Assembly (NCBI GenBank): GCA_020445605.1
Contig: JAGRGH010000047.1
Span: forward strand, 44,956-108,955
Origin: Chromatiales bacterium
GTDB taxonomy: Bacteria > Pseudomonadota > Gammaproteobacteria > JAGRGH01
DNA length: 64,000 bases
Reading direction: 5' to 3'
Position numbers and translations under genes: made by a program
Notes under the pieces: generated by a model
What the model saw: the letters and a program-made list of their open reading frames with translations, nothing else
What the model was told of the DNA's origin: nothing
Database searches by the model: none
Part shown: one piece after another, positions 26,092 through 34,288 of the stretch
Numbering within the stretch: position 1 is the stretch's first letter
How the letters are laid out: each line of letters starts with the position of its first letter

Positions 26092-27884
26092 GCGGGCGGC
26101 GCAATGTCGACGGTGCGGTCCACGCCCTCGACCGGCACGAGCTGCCGGCTGCCATCCGGCCAGCGCACTTCGAGACGGTCGACCGTGGTGAGCGCGCCAA
26201 GACCGAAGGTCACAGTGGCCTCGACCTGCGATAGAAAACTGCGCGCCGGAACCACGCGGCGGGTCTGCGTCACGCCGCCGGCCACGAGGCGCACTTCGGC
26301 GCCGATCGCATCGGTGTTGGGCGCCCGGCCGCGCAGGCGCACGCGCAGCCAGTGTTTGCCGAGCGTCTGATCGTTGCGGTAGAGCTTCGCCGCGCGGCCG
26401 TTCTGGGCGATCGCGAGGTCCAGATCGCCGTCACCGTCGATGTCCGCGAACGCCGCTCCGCGCGCGACCAGCGGCTCGCCGAGATCGCCGGCCCCGGTCG
26501 CATGCACGAACCGCCGCGGGCACTCGCCGCCGCAGTTCCAGAACAGCTGCGGCGGCTGTGCGTAGTGCTGGCTCGGCTGCACGCGGTTGATCTGATCGTC
26601 GAGGTGCCCGTTGGCCTGAAACAGGTCCAGCCGCCCGTCGAGATCGTAGTCGAAGAAGAACAGTCCGAAGGTCAGTGCAAGCCGCGTCGCGGGACCGAGC
26701 CCCTCGATCACGGACTCGTCGGCGAACGGCGCGCGGCCACCGGCGGTCACCAGCAGCGAACTCGGCTCGTTCGCGAAGTTGCCGATCGCGATGCCGAGTT
26801 CGGCGTCGTTGCGGTAGTTCGCGGCATCGATGCCCATTGCACCGGTCGCGTCGCCGTCGCGATCGTAGGCGACGCCTTCCAGTGCGCCGGTCTCCTCGAA
26901 ACGACCATCGCCGAGGTTGTGAAAATAGAAATTGCGCGTGGTGTCGTTGGCGACGACGAGATCGAGCCGACCGTCCGCGTCGGCGTCCACCACCGCCACC
27001 CCCAGCGCCTTGCCCTCGGGGCGACCCGTCACCGGATCGTTCTGCTCGATGCCGGCGGCCAGGGTGACATCCGTGAACCGCCCGTCGCCGTCATTGCGGT
27101 ACAGGCGGCTGGTCGCGCCGGTGAAGTGATTCGGCGCGCCATACGCCCGGCCGATGCCGGCGACCTGGAAGTCGATCTCGAAGTCGATCTGCCGCGACCA
27201 GTGGATGTAGTTCGCCGCGAACAGGTCCAGATCGCCATCGCCGTCGTAGTCGAAGAACACCGCGGCCGTGCTCCAGTCCTCCGGCAGGCCGCCGACGCCG
27301 GCGACCTCGGTCACGTCGGTGAAGCGGCCGGCGTCGTTGCGCAGCAGGCGATTCGTGCCGAGCGCGGTGAGATACAGATCGGCGTCGCCGTCGCCGTCGT
27401 AATCCGCGGCGACCGCGCCCATGCCATAGAGCGGGAAATCGAGACCGGCGACCGCCGTCACATCGTCGAACCGGCCATGCCCGTCATTGCGATAGAGCTT
27501 CGCGGACGGTGCCGGCGCGCGCGCATGCTCCGGCCACTCGGTCGAGTTGACGAACAGCAGATCCTCGTCGCCGTCACCGTCGTAGTCGAAGAACGCCACG
27601 CCGGAACCGATGGTTTCGGGCAGCAGTTTGTCGCCGTGTGCGCCGTTGACATGCACGAAGTCGATGCCGGCCGCTGCCGTGACGTCCGTGAATACCACGG
27701 GCGGTGGTTCAGTCGTGCTCCGGGCCATGACCGGCGCCTCGACCACGGCCTCGACGATCGGGGCCGCGGGTTCCGGTCGCTGGATGAACCACCACACCGC
27801 AGCGACCGCCCCGAGCGCGAGCAGCACGACGATCGCCGACGCACGAAACGCCCGGCCGATGTTCGCGTCATTGCGCTCAGCCAT
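26088..27884 (-). CDS. CRTAC1 family protein (FG-GAP repeats, ASPIC/UnbV domain)
   Basis: 598 residues. N-terminal membrane anchor (about 14-34, SAIVVLLALGAVAAVWWFI), then an exported beta-propeller with at least six calcium-binding D-x-D-x-D-G blades (FFDYDGDGDEDLLFVN, AADYDGDGDADLYLT, FFDYDGDGDLDLFAAN, VVDADADGRLDLVVAN, FFDYDLDGRLDLFQANG, FADIDGDGDLDLAIAQN). The C-terminal 110 residues (HWLRVRLRGRAPNTDAIGAE, SQVEATVTFGLG, DRLEVRWPDG) are the ASPIC/UnbV domain. Function of the family in bacteria is unknown. Overlaps the cytochrome gene by 8 bp and the TPR gene by 4 bp. Confidence 0.88.
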   Translation of the reverse strand: MAERNDANIGRAFRASAIVVLLALGAVAAVWWFIQRPEPAAPIVEAVVEAPVMARSTTEPPPVVFTDVTAAAGIDFVHVNGAHGDKLLPETIGSGVAFFDYDGDGDEDLLFVNSTEWPEHARAPAPSAKLYRNDGHGRFDDVTAVAGLDFPLYGMGAVAADYDGDGDADLYLTALGTNRLLRNDAGRFTDVTEVAGVGGLPEDWSTAAVFFDYDGDGDLDLFAANYIHWSRQIDFEIDFQVAGIGRAYGAPNHFTGATSRLYRNDGDGRFTDVTLAAGIEQNDPVTGRPEGKALGVAVVDADADGRLDLVVANDTTRNFYFHNLGDGRFEETGALEGVAYDRDGDATGAMGIDAANYRNDAELGIAIGNFANEPSSLLVTAGGRAPFADESVIEGLGPATRLALTFGLFFFDYDLDGRLDLFQANGHLDDQINRVQPSQHYAQPPQLFWNCGGECPRRFVHATGAGDLGEPLVARGAAFADIDGDGDLDLAIAQNGRAAKLYRNDQTLGKHWLRVRLRGRAPNTDAIGAEVRLVAGGVTQTRRVVPARSFLSQVEATVTFGLGALTTVDRLEVRWPDGSRQLVPVEGVDRTVDIAPPA

Positions 27885-30669
27885 CGCCGTCGCGTCTCCG
27901 CGTCTCCGCCAGCATCGCGGCCGGCAGTCTCAGTGCGTAGATCGCCGTCGGTGCGGCGGCGTGGTCGGCCGCCGGATTCGCCGCACGATGCACGGCCACG
28001 GCCTGCGCGATCGCAAGTTCGTCGGTCTTGTAGCGCTCGTGCAGTTCACGGTGATGGGCCGCAAGCTGGGACTCCCCACGATCGTCGTGCACCAGCGCGA
28101 GATTGTAGTGCGCGGTCGCGTTCTCGGGATCGATTGCGAGCGCGCGCTCCAGCGCGGCCTGGGCACGATCCAGAAACTCGCCGCGTTCGGCGGCACGCGC
28201 CTCGCCACGGGCCTGGCGCGAACGCTCGAACAGCGTGCGGCCGAGGAGATTCCAAACCCGGTAGTCCAGCGCGAAATCGAACCCACGCGCGCGGGCTTCG
28301 GCATAGTTGGTCGCGAGTAGATCGTCGAGCCGTTCGATCGCACGATCGAACTCGCCGTTCTCACGCTCGATCTGCGCGCTGAACCAAGCCAGTGTCCACG
28401 GCGGCGCCGGCGGATCGGCCGAGCCGGCTGCGGCCAGTGCGTCGGCGGCCTCGGCAAGCCGACCTTCCTTGAAGTAGACCCGCGCGCGGTTCAGTGCACC
28501 GTCGGCACGCCCCAGCGCCTCGACCGCGCCGAATGCGGCCTCGGCCTGGCGCAACTGCCCCTTGTTCAGCCCCTCGTTGCCCTCGCGCAGCAGGCCGATG
28601 CCATAGTCGTTCCAGCGCTGCCAGGGCGGAATCTTCGGGCCCTCCACGGCAGCGACCGACGCACCGCCGGCGACGGGCAGACGAATCGCATCGCGCGCCA
28701 TGGTCACGATTGGCAGGTCGTTGATCGCATCGGGCCGGTCGAGCAGCTTGCGCAGGTAGATCGTGTCGAACTTGCGGTAATGCAGCGCGACCTCGAGATC
28801 GATCGGGCCGTGCGCATCCGGCGGCACTTCGATCGCGTAATGCACCACGGCCGCCGCGCCGGGCGGGATCTGGTGGTTGTACAGCGCGACGAAGATGTCC
28901 TGGGCGTTGCGACGGTCGATGCGATTGCCGTCGCGGTCGAGCACGTAGGCGTTGACGAAATAGGCCCACGGATCGACCGCGCCGCTCGCATCACGCGTGC
29001 CGCTGGTGCCAATCACCCGCTCGCCATCGCGCACGTTCAGTTCCACCCACAGCTCGTTGGAATCGGCGGTGCCCTGGGTCAGCGCGTGGCCGAGCCCGGT
29101 CGTGCGCACGACGACCTCAAGCAGATAGCGTTCACCGGGTTCGAGCACCGGAACGTTCGGACGCAGCGGCGCGAGCAGTTCGCCGTCGATCTCGCCACCG
29201 CGTTTGAGGCCGAACAGGTCCACGCGCACGACATCTTCGAGTGCCGCGCGACGCGCCGTATTCGCCCAGTCCGGGCTGCCCACCAGCGCGCCGACGCCGG
29301 TATTGCCGGACGGAAACAGGTGGTCATGCACGGCCAGCGGATGCCGGTCATCGAGCCTGCGCGCGGCCGGGTCGTCGGCGCCGATCGCCGGCATGTGGCA
29401 GCGATTGCAGTTCGTCTCGGCCTGCTTCGGGTAGTAGAAGCTGTCCACGCGATGCCCCGACACGCCCGAGAGCAGGAAGCTGTCGTAGTGATTCTGGCCC
29501 CGCAGCCAGCGGTAGCGGTTCAGCGCCTCGGGCAGATGCACCTTGTGACAGGTCGCGCAGAACTCGGCACTCTTGTGCAGCGGTCTCAGCAGCGTGGCCT
29601 TGTGCAGTTCGGGCTTTGCGCGGATCAGCTGACGGTTGATCGCCTGCAGCAACCCGGTCTCGCTGTCGGCAAACGGATAGGCCGGCGGCACGCCGATGGT
29701 GAAATCGCCGTTGCCGCGCGGCGAGTCCACCGACTCGATGGCGTGACAACCCAGGCAGCCGATGCCGGCCTGGGCCTCAGCCCCTTCGGTATCGAAATCG
29801 ACCTGATCGAACGCGCCGGACAGCAGCGGAACGAGATCGTGACAGCCGGCGCAGAACCGCGCGGCCTGCATGGAGCCGTCGCGTGCGTGCAGCCGTTCAC
29901 GCGCCTCGTTGACGGCGAACCGGTACGCGGGATTGTTGAATGAACTCAGGCGGTGCGCGGAGTGTTCGGCGCGCTCGACGATGTCGGCGTGACATTCCCG
30001 GCAGCTGTGATCGACCAGCAGGTCCCGCGCGGCGATCCGTCCGCCGTCTCGGGTCTTCACCAGGCTCGGGGTGAAATCGGCCTGTGCGACGACAGGCGGC
30101 CGGTCGGGCAGCGCATGCAGTCCGAGCATCGCCACGACCAGCGCCGCCGCCGCACCGCTCCAGCGCAATCCGAGGCGCCACCGCAGCGTCGGCCCCGCCA
30201 GCCGGTGCAGCACGAACAGCCAGACCACGACAAACGGCGTGATGACGTGGGCCCAGTACGCGACGGCGCGAACGCCCTGGTCGTTGATTTCGAAGAATCC
30301 GAAGCGCGTCAGCACGACGCCGCTCACGAGCAGGACCAGCGCCGTCGAGAACAACCCCAGCCCGGCGCGCACGGCGTTGCGATTGGGCCGCCGCCAGGCT
30401 CGACGCAGATGCCGAATGCCGAACACCAGGAACGGCACGATCAGCACCAGCCCGAGCACCAGGTGCACGGCGAACATGACCAGGTAGAAGCGATCCTGCA
30501 GCAGGCTTCCGGTCATATTCTCCGCAACGGTGACACCGCCGAGCCAGACCGAGTTGATCGCCTCCAGCCCAAACAGGACCAGCACGACGACCAGCCAGCG
30601 GCGCAGGCGCGGGCCCGTCACGGGCTGGTAACGCGGCGGTCGCGGCGAAGTTTGGACGGGGGCGGACAT
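27877..30669 (-). CDS. Membrane multihaem cytochrome c with b-type-like helical domain and TPRs
   Basis: 930 residues. Residues 1-190 hold four or five membrane helices; two of them carry paired histidines (H69 and H87; H141 and H155) spaced like ligands of two stacked b haems. A periplasmic part has five CXXCH c-haem sites at C223, C273, C305, C371 and C421; the first (HSCRECHADIVERAEHSAH) resembles cytochrome c554-type domains. Residues about 450-690 form a beta-rich domain and 700-900 carry TPRs. This suggests a quinol-linked electron-transfer protein that passes electrons to a periplasmic partner; donor and acceptor are unknown. First gene of the operon. Confidence 0.82.
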   Translation of the reverse strand: MSAPVQTSPRPPRYQPVTGPRLRRWLVVVLVLFGLEAINSVWLGGVTVAENMTGSLLQDRFYLVMFAVHLVLGLVLIVPFLVFGIRHLRRAWRRPNRNAVRAGLGLFSTALVLLVSGVVLTRFGFFEINDQGVRAVAYWAHVITPFVVVWLFVLHRLAGPTLRWRLGLRWSGAAAALVVAMLGLHALPDRPPVVAQADFTPSLVKTRDGGRIAARDLLVDHSCRECHADIVERAEHSAHRLSSFNNPAYRFAVNEARERLHARDGSMQAARFCAGCHDLVPLLSGAFDQVDFDTEGAEAQAGIGCLGCHAIESVDSPRGNGDFTIGVPPAYPFADSETGLLQAINRQLIRAKPELHKATLLRPLHKSAEFCATCHKVHLPEALNRYRWLRGQNHYDSFLLSGVSGHRVDSFYYPKQAETNCNRCHMPAIGADDPAARRLDDRHPLAVHDHLFPSGNTGVGALVGSPDWANTARRAALEDVVRVDLFGLKRGGEIDGELLAPLRPNVPVLEPGERYLLEVVVRTTGLGHALTQGTADSNELWVELNVRDGERVIGTSGTRDASGAVDPWAYFVNAYVLDRDGNRIDRRNAQDIFVALYNHQIPPGAAAVVHYAIEVPPDAHGPIDLEVALHYRKFDTIYLRKLLDRPDAINDLPIVTMARDAIRLPVAGGASVAAVEGPKIPPWQRWNDYGIGLLREGNEGLNKGQLRQAEAAFGAVEALGRADGALNRARVYFKEGRLAEAADALAAAGSADPPAPPWTLAWFSAQIERENGEFDRAIERLDDLLATNYAEARARGFDFALDYRVWNLLGRTLFERSRQARGEARAAERGEFLDRAQAALERALAIDPENATAHYNLALVHDDRGESQLAAHHRELHERYKTDELAIAQAVAVHRAANPAADHAAAPTAIYALRLPAAMLAETRRRDGDG

Positions 30670-30720
30670 GCAGGGGTCGACGCGGAAACGCTGGCCAGAA
30701 CCAAACCGGAACGGCGCGAA

Positions 30721-30762
30721 ATTCTACCGAAGCCGGCCTGCGGCCGGGCTGATCTGCATCAG
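30721..30762 (-). promoter_or_regulatory. Predicted FNR/Anr-type promoter of the cytochrome operon
   Basis: On the minus strand CTGAT-GCAG-ATCAG (30762-30749) is a perfect dyad matching the FNR consensus TTGAT-N4-ATCAA at 8 of 10 positions. A -10 element TAGAAT lies at 30726-30721. If transcription starts near 30714, the dyad centre is at -41.5, the classic class II FNR activation position. The leader would be about 45 nt before the cytochrome ATG. No good -35 is present, as expected for an activator-dependent promoter. Confidence 0.55.
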
Positions 30763-30863
30763 GGTATGCTGATTTTCTTATTGACCGTGTCCGCCCGAAG
30801 CGACCGCGCCAGCGGCCTTTGAACCCCACAGACCCAGAGGGCGCAGAGATTGTCAGTGACCAA

Positions 30864-31197
30864 GGGTGCACAGTGCGCACCGAGTCGAATAATCACGCGC
30901 CGAAAATGGTGCGTGGTACGCACCCTACATCCGCGGTGTGCGTAGGCTGCGCACGGCGCGCCGTGTGGAGTGATCACCCGCCGGAAACGGTGCGTGGTAC
31001 GCACCCTACATGGGTGGCGTGCGTAGGGTGCGCACGGCGCACCGTGTGGAGTGATCACCCGCCGGAAACGGTGCGTGGTACGCACCCTACATCCGCGGTG
31101 TGCGTAGGCTGCGCACGGCGCGCCGTGTGGAGTGATCACCCGCCGGAAACGGTGCGTGGTACGCACCCTACATGGGTGGTGTGCGTAGGCTGCGCAC
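30864..31197. repeat. 81-bp tandem array of paired REP-like hairpins (BIME-like)
   Basis: Units begin at 30908, 30989, 31070 and 31151, exactly 81 bp apart, after a degenerate half unit from 30864. Each unit holds GGTGCGT-GGT-ACGCACC with CCTAC, then about 13 bp, then the inverted form GTAGG-STGCGCAC-GGCGCRCC, then a 26-bp linker with GTGATCAC. Units 1 and 3 are identical; unit 2 differs in the spacer and restores a perfect GGTGCGC-ACG-GCGCACC stem; unit 4 stops inside the moeB gene. The spacing is too regular and the units too similar for a CRISPR. Of the 30670-31167 interval, 30670-30863 otherwise holds only the cytochrome promoter region. Confidence 0.9.
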
Positions 31198-31941
31198 CCT
31201 GTTCGAGCAGGCCGGACAGGTCGCATCGCGCGCGAAGCGCAGCACCCGCAGGTCCAGCGTCTCGGCATCGAGCGCCAGCAGCCGGCCGACCAGCGGCTCG
31301 CCGATGCCCGCGACGAGCTTCACGGCCTCCAGCGCCTGGAGGCTTCCCGCGATGCCGACGACCGGGGCCAGCACGCCTTCGAGCGCGCAGTCCGCGCCCT
31401 CGCTGCCATCGTCGTCGTAGAGACAGCGGTAGCAGGGGCCGTCCTCGCGCCGCGGATCGAAGCTCGTGACCTGCGCCTCGAGCCGGATCGCCGCGCCCGA
31501 AACCAGCGGCGTGCCGGCCGCGACACAGGCTGCGTTGATCGCGAAACGCGTCGGGAAGTTGTCGGAGCAATCCAGCACGCAGTCGGCCGCAGCGACCTCG
31601 CGCGCGAGTTCATCCGCATCGAGTTGCCAGTCCAGCGCCGTGACCTCAGTGCGAGGATTCAGCGCATGGATCGCATCCGCCGCCGAGCGTGCCTTCTCGC
31701 GGCCGATGTCGGTCTGGCGGTGGATGATCTGGCGTTGCAGGTTCGAGGGCTCGACGCGATCAAAATCACTGAGCACCAGATGGCCGACACCGGCGGCAGC
31801 CAGATACAGCGCCGCCGGCGAGCCCAACCCGCCGAGGCCGATGATCAGTACGCGTGCGTCGAGCAGACGCTGCTGCCCATCGACGCCGAGCTGGGGCAAG
31901 CGAATCTGGCGGCTGTAGCGTTCGGAATCGTCGGGGTGCAT
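31168..31941 (-). CDS. moeB: HesA/MoeB/ThiF family adenylyltransferase
   Basis: E1-like enzyme that adenylates the C-terminus of a ubiquitin-like sulfur carrier (MoaD or ThiS) for molybdopterin or thiamine synthesis. 257 residues. ATP site GLGGLGSPAALYLAAAGVG; D in LSDFDRVEPSNLQRQI; catalytic region LDCSDNFPTRFAIN; zinc cysteines in CYRC and CPAC. MoeB and ThiF cannot be separated from sequence alone; the symbol is the likelier option. The stop codon and last nine residues (VRSLRTPPM) are encoded by the neighbouring REP-like repeat, so the native end has been replaced. Confidence 0.88.
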   Translation of the reverse strand: MHPDDSERYSRQIRLPQLGVDGQQRLLDARVLIIGLGGLGSPAALYLAAAGVGHLVLSDFDRVEPSNLQRQIIHRQTDIGREKARSAADAIHALNPRTEVTALDWQLDADELAREVAAADCVLDCSDNFPTRFAINAACVAAGTPLVSGAAIRLEAQVTSFDPRREDGPCYRCLYDDDGSEGADCALEGVLAPVVGIAGSLQALEAVKLVAGIGEPLVGRLLALDAETLDLRVLRFARDATCPACSNRVRSLRTPPM

Positions 31942-32095
31942 GTCTGCAACGCGGTGTCACGGCGAACCGCCAGTCAGCCGCCAGCGTAGGTTCCCGGGCG
32001 CCCTGATTTCAATGCGGGCCGGAGCGGGACGGATGCCGGCTCAAATCAGCGAATGGCGCTGGATACCTTGCTTGGAGCAAGTCGCGAAGTGTCGA

Positions 32096-32938
32096 TCACG
32101 GACAGGCCATGCCGTGGCAGACGTTTGCGCCAAGGTCCACACCACTGCCGACTTCATCATCAAAGTTGTTGGGGTCGTTATTGCCAACCATGACATTCTG
32201 CGTGTAACCGGTGTCCACGGACAGGGTCAGTCCGAAACCACCGTTGGACGAGGCGCGGTTGCCAATCACCATGGCCCCGGAGGCCGATATGCCGTTTGTC
32301 TCGTTCAGATAGGCGCTGTTGCCCATGACGACTCCGCCGGTTACGCCAATTCCGTAGCCTTTGTTGTTCCACGCGATACTGTTCGTGATCAGTCCGTTCC
32401 CGGCAGACATGCCGTGAAATCCATTGTTGAAGGCAATGCATTTTTCGATCTGGCCCGCCGACCCGATTACGATGCCTTCGAGTCCGTTGCCGGTTGCTTT
32501 GACGCGGGTGACGTCACCGATTTCGCCAAGGTAGATTCCCCGCCCGCCCATGTCTCGCACGATGCCGTTGGATACGCTCACGCCGCGTCGGTCCGCGGCG
32601 TCCACGCCGCGCCCCACACCCGGGTCCGTGCAGGCCGTCGGCGGAGAGGGATCGAAACTACACGCGATAGTGAACCCATTCAGGTCAACCGAGACATAGT
32701 CGGCCTCGACCAGAAGGGCGGTCACATCTCGTGAGCCGGTCGCGAGATTGCTGGTCAACCGATAGCTGCCCTGTGCACTGATCGTGACAGGAAACCCCGG
32801 CGTATCGCCTGCTGTCACACCACCCGCGAGCGCACGTGCCTGATTGATCTCGATGACGCCGTCGACTGCCGACGCGGTGCCGGCAAGGGATATCCAGAAA
32901 ACGACGTGCCCGATGCGACATGCAAATCTGGTATTCAT
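32096..32938 (-). CDS. Secreted right-handed beta-helix protein (paralogue 1)
   Basis: 280 residues with an N-terminal signal (VVFWISLAGTASA). The body shows short repeats of the form (V/I)xxNxxxxNxxxGI, for example VSVSNGIVRDMGGRGIYLG, ITNSIAWNNKGYGIGV and VIGNRASSNGGFGLTL, typical of a right-handed parallel beta-helix (NosD/pectate-lyase-like). No catalytic motif is seen. About 60% similar to the paralogue at 33188-34111; both begin DGVxEINQARALAGGVT and end in CHxMACP. A role in surface or carbohydrate binding is a guess. GAGG lies before the ATG. Confidence 0.75.
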   Translation of the reverse strand: MNTRFACRIGHVVFWISLAGTASAVDGVIEINQARALAGGVTAGDTPGFPVTISAQGSYRLTSNLATGSRDVTALLVEADYVSVDLNGFTIACSFDPSPPTACTDPGVGRGVDAADRRGVSVSNGIVRDMGGRGIYLGEIGDVTRVKATGNGLEGIVIGSAGQIEKCIAFNNGFHGMSAGNGLITNSIAWNNKGYGIGVTGGVVMGNSAYLNETNGISASGAMVIGNRASSNGGFGLTLSVDTGYTQNVMVGNNDPNNFDDEVGSGVDLGANVCHGMACP

Positions 32939-33020
32939 AGCGATCCTCGATCGTGGCTGCCCTCACACCCGCACGCGGACGCGGCGGCTCCAATGGGCCA
33001 GTGAGGGCGTTCAGACAGCG

Positions 33021-33045
33021 AGCTTAGCTCAGCTCAGCTCAGCGG
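33021..33045. repeat. Short AGCTC tandem repeat in the gap between the two beta-helix genes
   Basis: Four to five copies of AGCTC/AGCTT in a row. The surrounding 249-bp gap (32939-33187) also has two overlapping palindromes next to the second gene's stop, GGGTCAGACCC (33159-33169) and CCCCGCGGGG (33167-33176). No gene is seen. Confidence 0.7.
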
Positions 33046-33187
33046 CATCTAGTGTCCTGTCCCGCAATTATCTATCGTTTCTGCGTTCAGCAACGCCCCG
33101 ATCCGTTGTTACCGCTACAAACGGCGGTCGATCGCGCTGAAACCGCCCACGTAACTCCGGGTCAGACCCCGCGGGGGCCAGCGACCA

Positions 33188-34111
33188 TTACGGACACGCC
33201 ATGGCGTGACAGGTGTTGCCACCCAGGTCCACGGCGCCGACGTTGACCTCATCGTTCTGGTCACCCAGTTCGTTGTTGTCGCGCATGACGTTCTGCGCGT
33301 AGCCGGACTCGCCAGTCAGGTTCAGTCCATACCCGCCGTTTTCCGCGGCCTGATTGCCGATGACCGTAGAGCCGCCGCTGGCGGAGATTCCATCGACAAA
33401 GTTGTGATGTGCGCTGTTTCCGCTGATTACGCTCGATGACGCGGCAATTCCGTGTATCTGGTTCAGGGTGACGGAGTTTCCGCGGATCACGCTGCCGACG
33501 TCCGCCTGAATGCCGGTGGCCTGGTTTTCCGTCGCGATATTGTTCGTGGAGGTCGAATAGGCGCCGGTCTGGATGCCGTTGAAACCGTTGACCTGAGCGA
33601 CACAACTGTCGACCCGGCTGCTGATGCCGACCTGGATGCCGGTTTCGCGATTGTTCCGCGCCTTGACGCGCGAGACTTCCGAGAACTGCCCGAGCCAGAC
33701 ACCGCGGCCACCCATGTCACGCACCATGCCGTTGGTCACGGTGAGGCCCGCGCGGGTCTCGCCGTACACGCCGTGTCCGGTACCGGGGTCGGTGCAGGGC
33801 GTCGGCAGCGGTTGTTCGAAACTGCATGCGATCGTGAAGCCGTTCAGGTCGACCGTCACGTAGTCGGCCTCGATCTGGATGGCCGTGACGGCGTGCGCGC
33901 CAGTCGCGAGATTGCCGGTCAGCCGGTAGCTGCCGGGCGCGCTGATGGTGACCGGGAAACCCGGCGCATCTCCGGGCGTCACCCCTCCGGCGAGCGCCCG
34001 GGCCTGGTTGATCTCGACGACCCCGTCCACGGCAGGTGCCGCGACGGAAAACGACAGCAAACCGAACGCGAGCGCCGCAACGACGCCCGGACGAACAGAA
34101 CTGCGGCGCAT
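33188..34111 (-). CDS. Secreted right-handed beta-helix protein (paralogue 2)
   Basis: 307 residues, signal peptide (VAALAFGLLSFSVAAPAVDG). Same layout as the neighbour: a conserved N-terminal domain (FPVTISAPGSYRLTGNLATG, IEADYVTVDLNGFTIACSF), then parallel beta-helix turns (IATENQATGIQA, VISGNSAHHNFVDGISASGG, VIGNQAAENGGYGLNL), and a C-terminal GNTCHAMACP. It has about one more helix turn than paralogue 1. The two conserved C-terminal cysteines may form a cap disulfide. Probably a tandem duplication. GGAG lies before the ATG. Confidence 0.75.
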   Translation of the reverse strand: MRRSSVRPGVVAALAFGLLSFSVAAPAVDGVVEINQARALAGGVTPGDAPGFPVTISAPGSYRLTGNLATGAHAVTAIQIEADYVTVDLNGFTIACSFEQPLPTPCTDPGTGHGVYGETRAGLTVTNGMVRDMGGRGVWLGQFSEVSRVKARNNRETGIQVGISSRVDSCVAQVNGFNGIQTGAYSTSTNNIATENQATGIQADVGSVIRGNSVTLNQIHGIAASSSVISGNSAHHNFVDGISASGGSTVIGNQAAENGGYGLNLTGESGYAQNVMRDNNELGDQNDEVNVGAVDLGGNTCHAMACP

Positions 34112-34288
34112 GCCCTTCTCCGGTGAATCCGTGGCTTCGGCCGGGGAGCCGGCCGATGCCGCCGAACATTACGCCACTTTGCCGGAGGGCGCGAGCGCGC
34201 ACCGGCTGCTGAAAACGGCCCCATCCGCGGCCTGTTCAAGCTCACAACCGACACCTGCCGACCGGTGTGTGCGGATTCTGGGCCGCAC

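Noticed and set aside
30864..31197. Possible CRISPR array
   Set aside because: Whole 81-bp units are repeated, including what would be spacers; there are only four units, each an inverted hairpin pair, and no cas genes.
30759..31469. Long reading frames on both strands across the 81-bp repeat array (for example Arg/His/Cys-rich repeats on the minus strand)
   Set aside because: The unit length is a multiple of three, so frames stay open by chance. No start signal, no domain, and the frames run into moeB antisense.
33047..33187. Insertion sequence remnant between the two beta-helix genes
   Set aside because: Only short palindromes and a 5-bp repeat are visible; no transposase fragment or paired terminal repeats.
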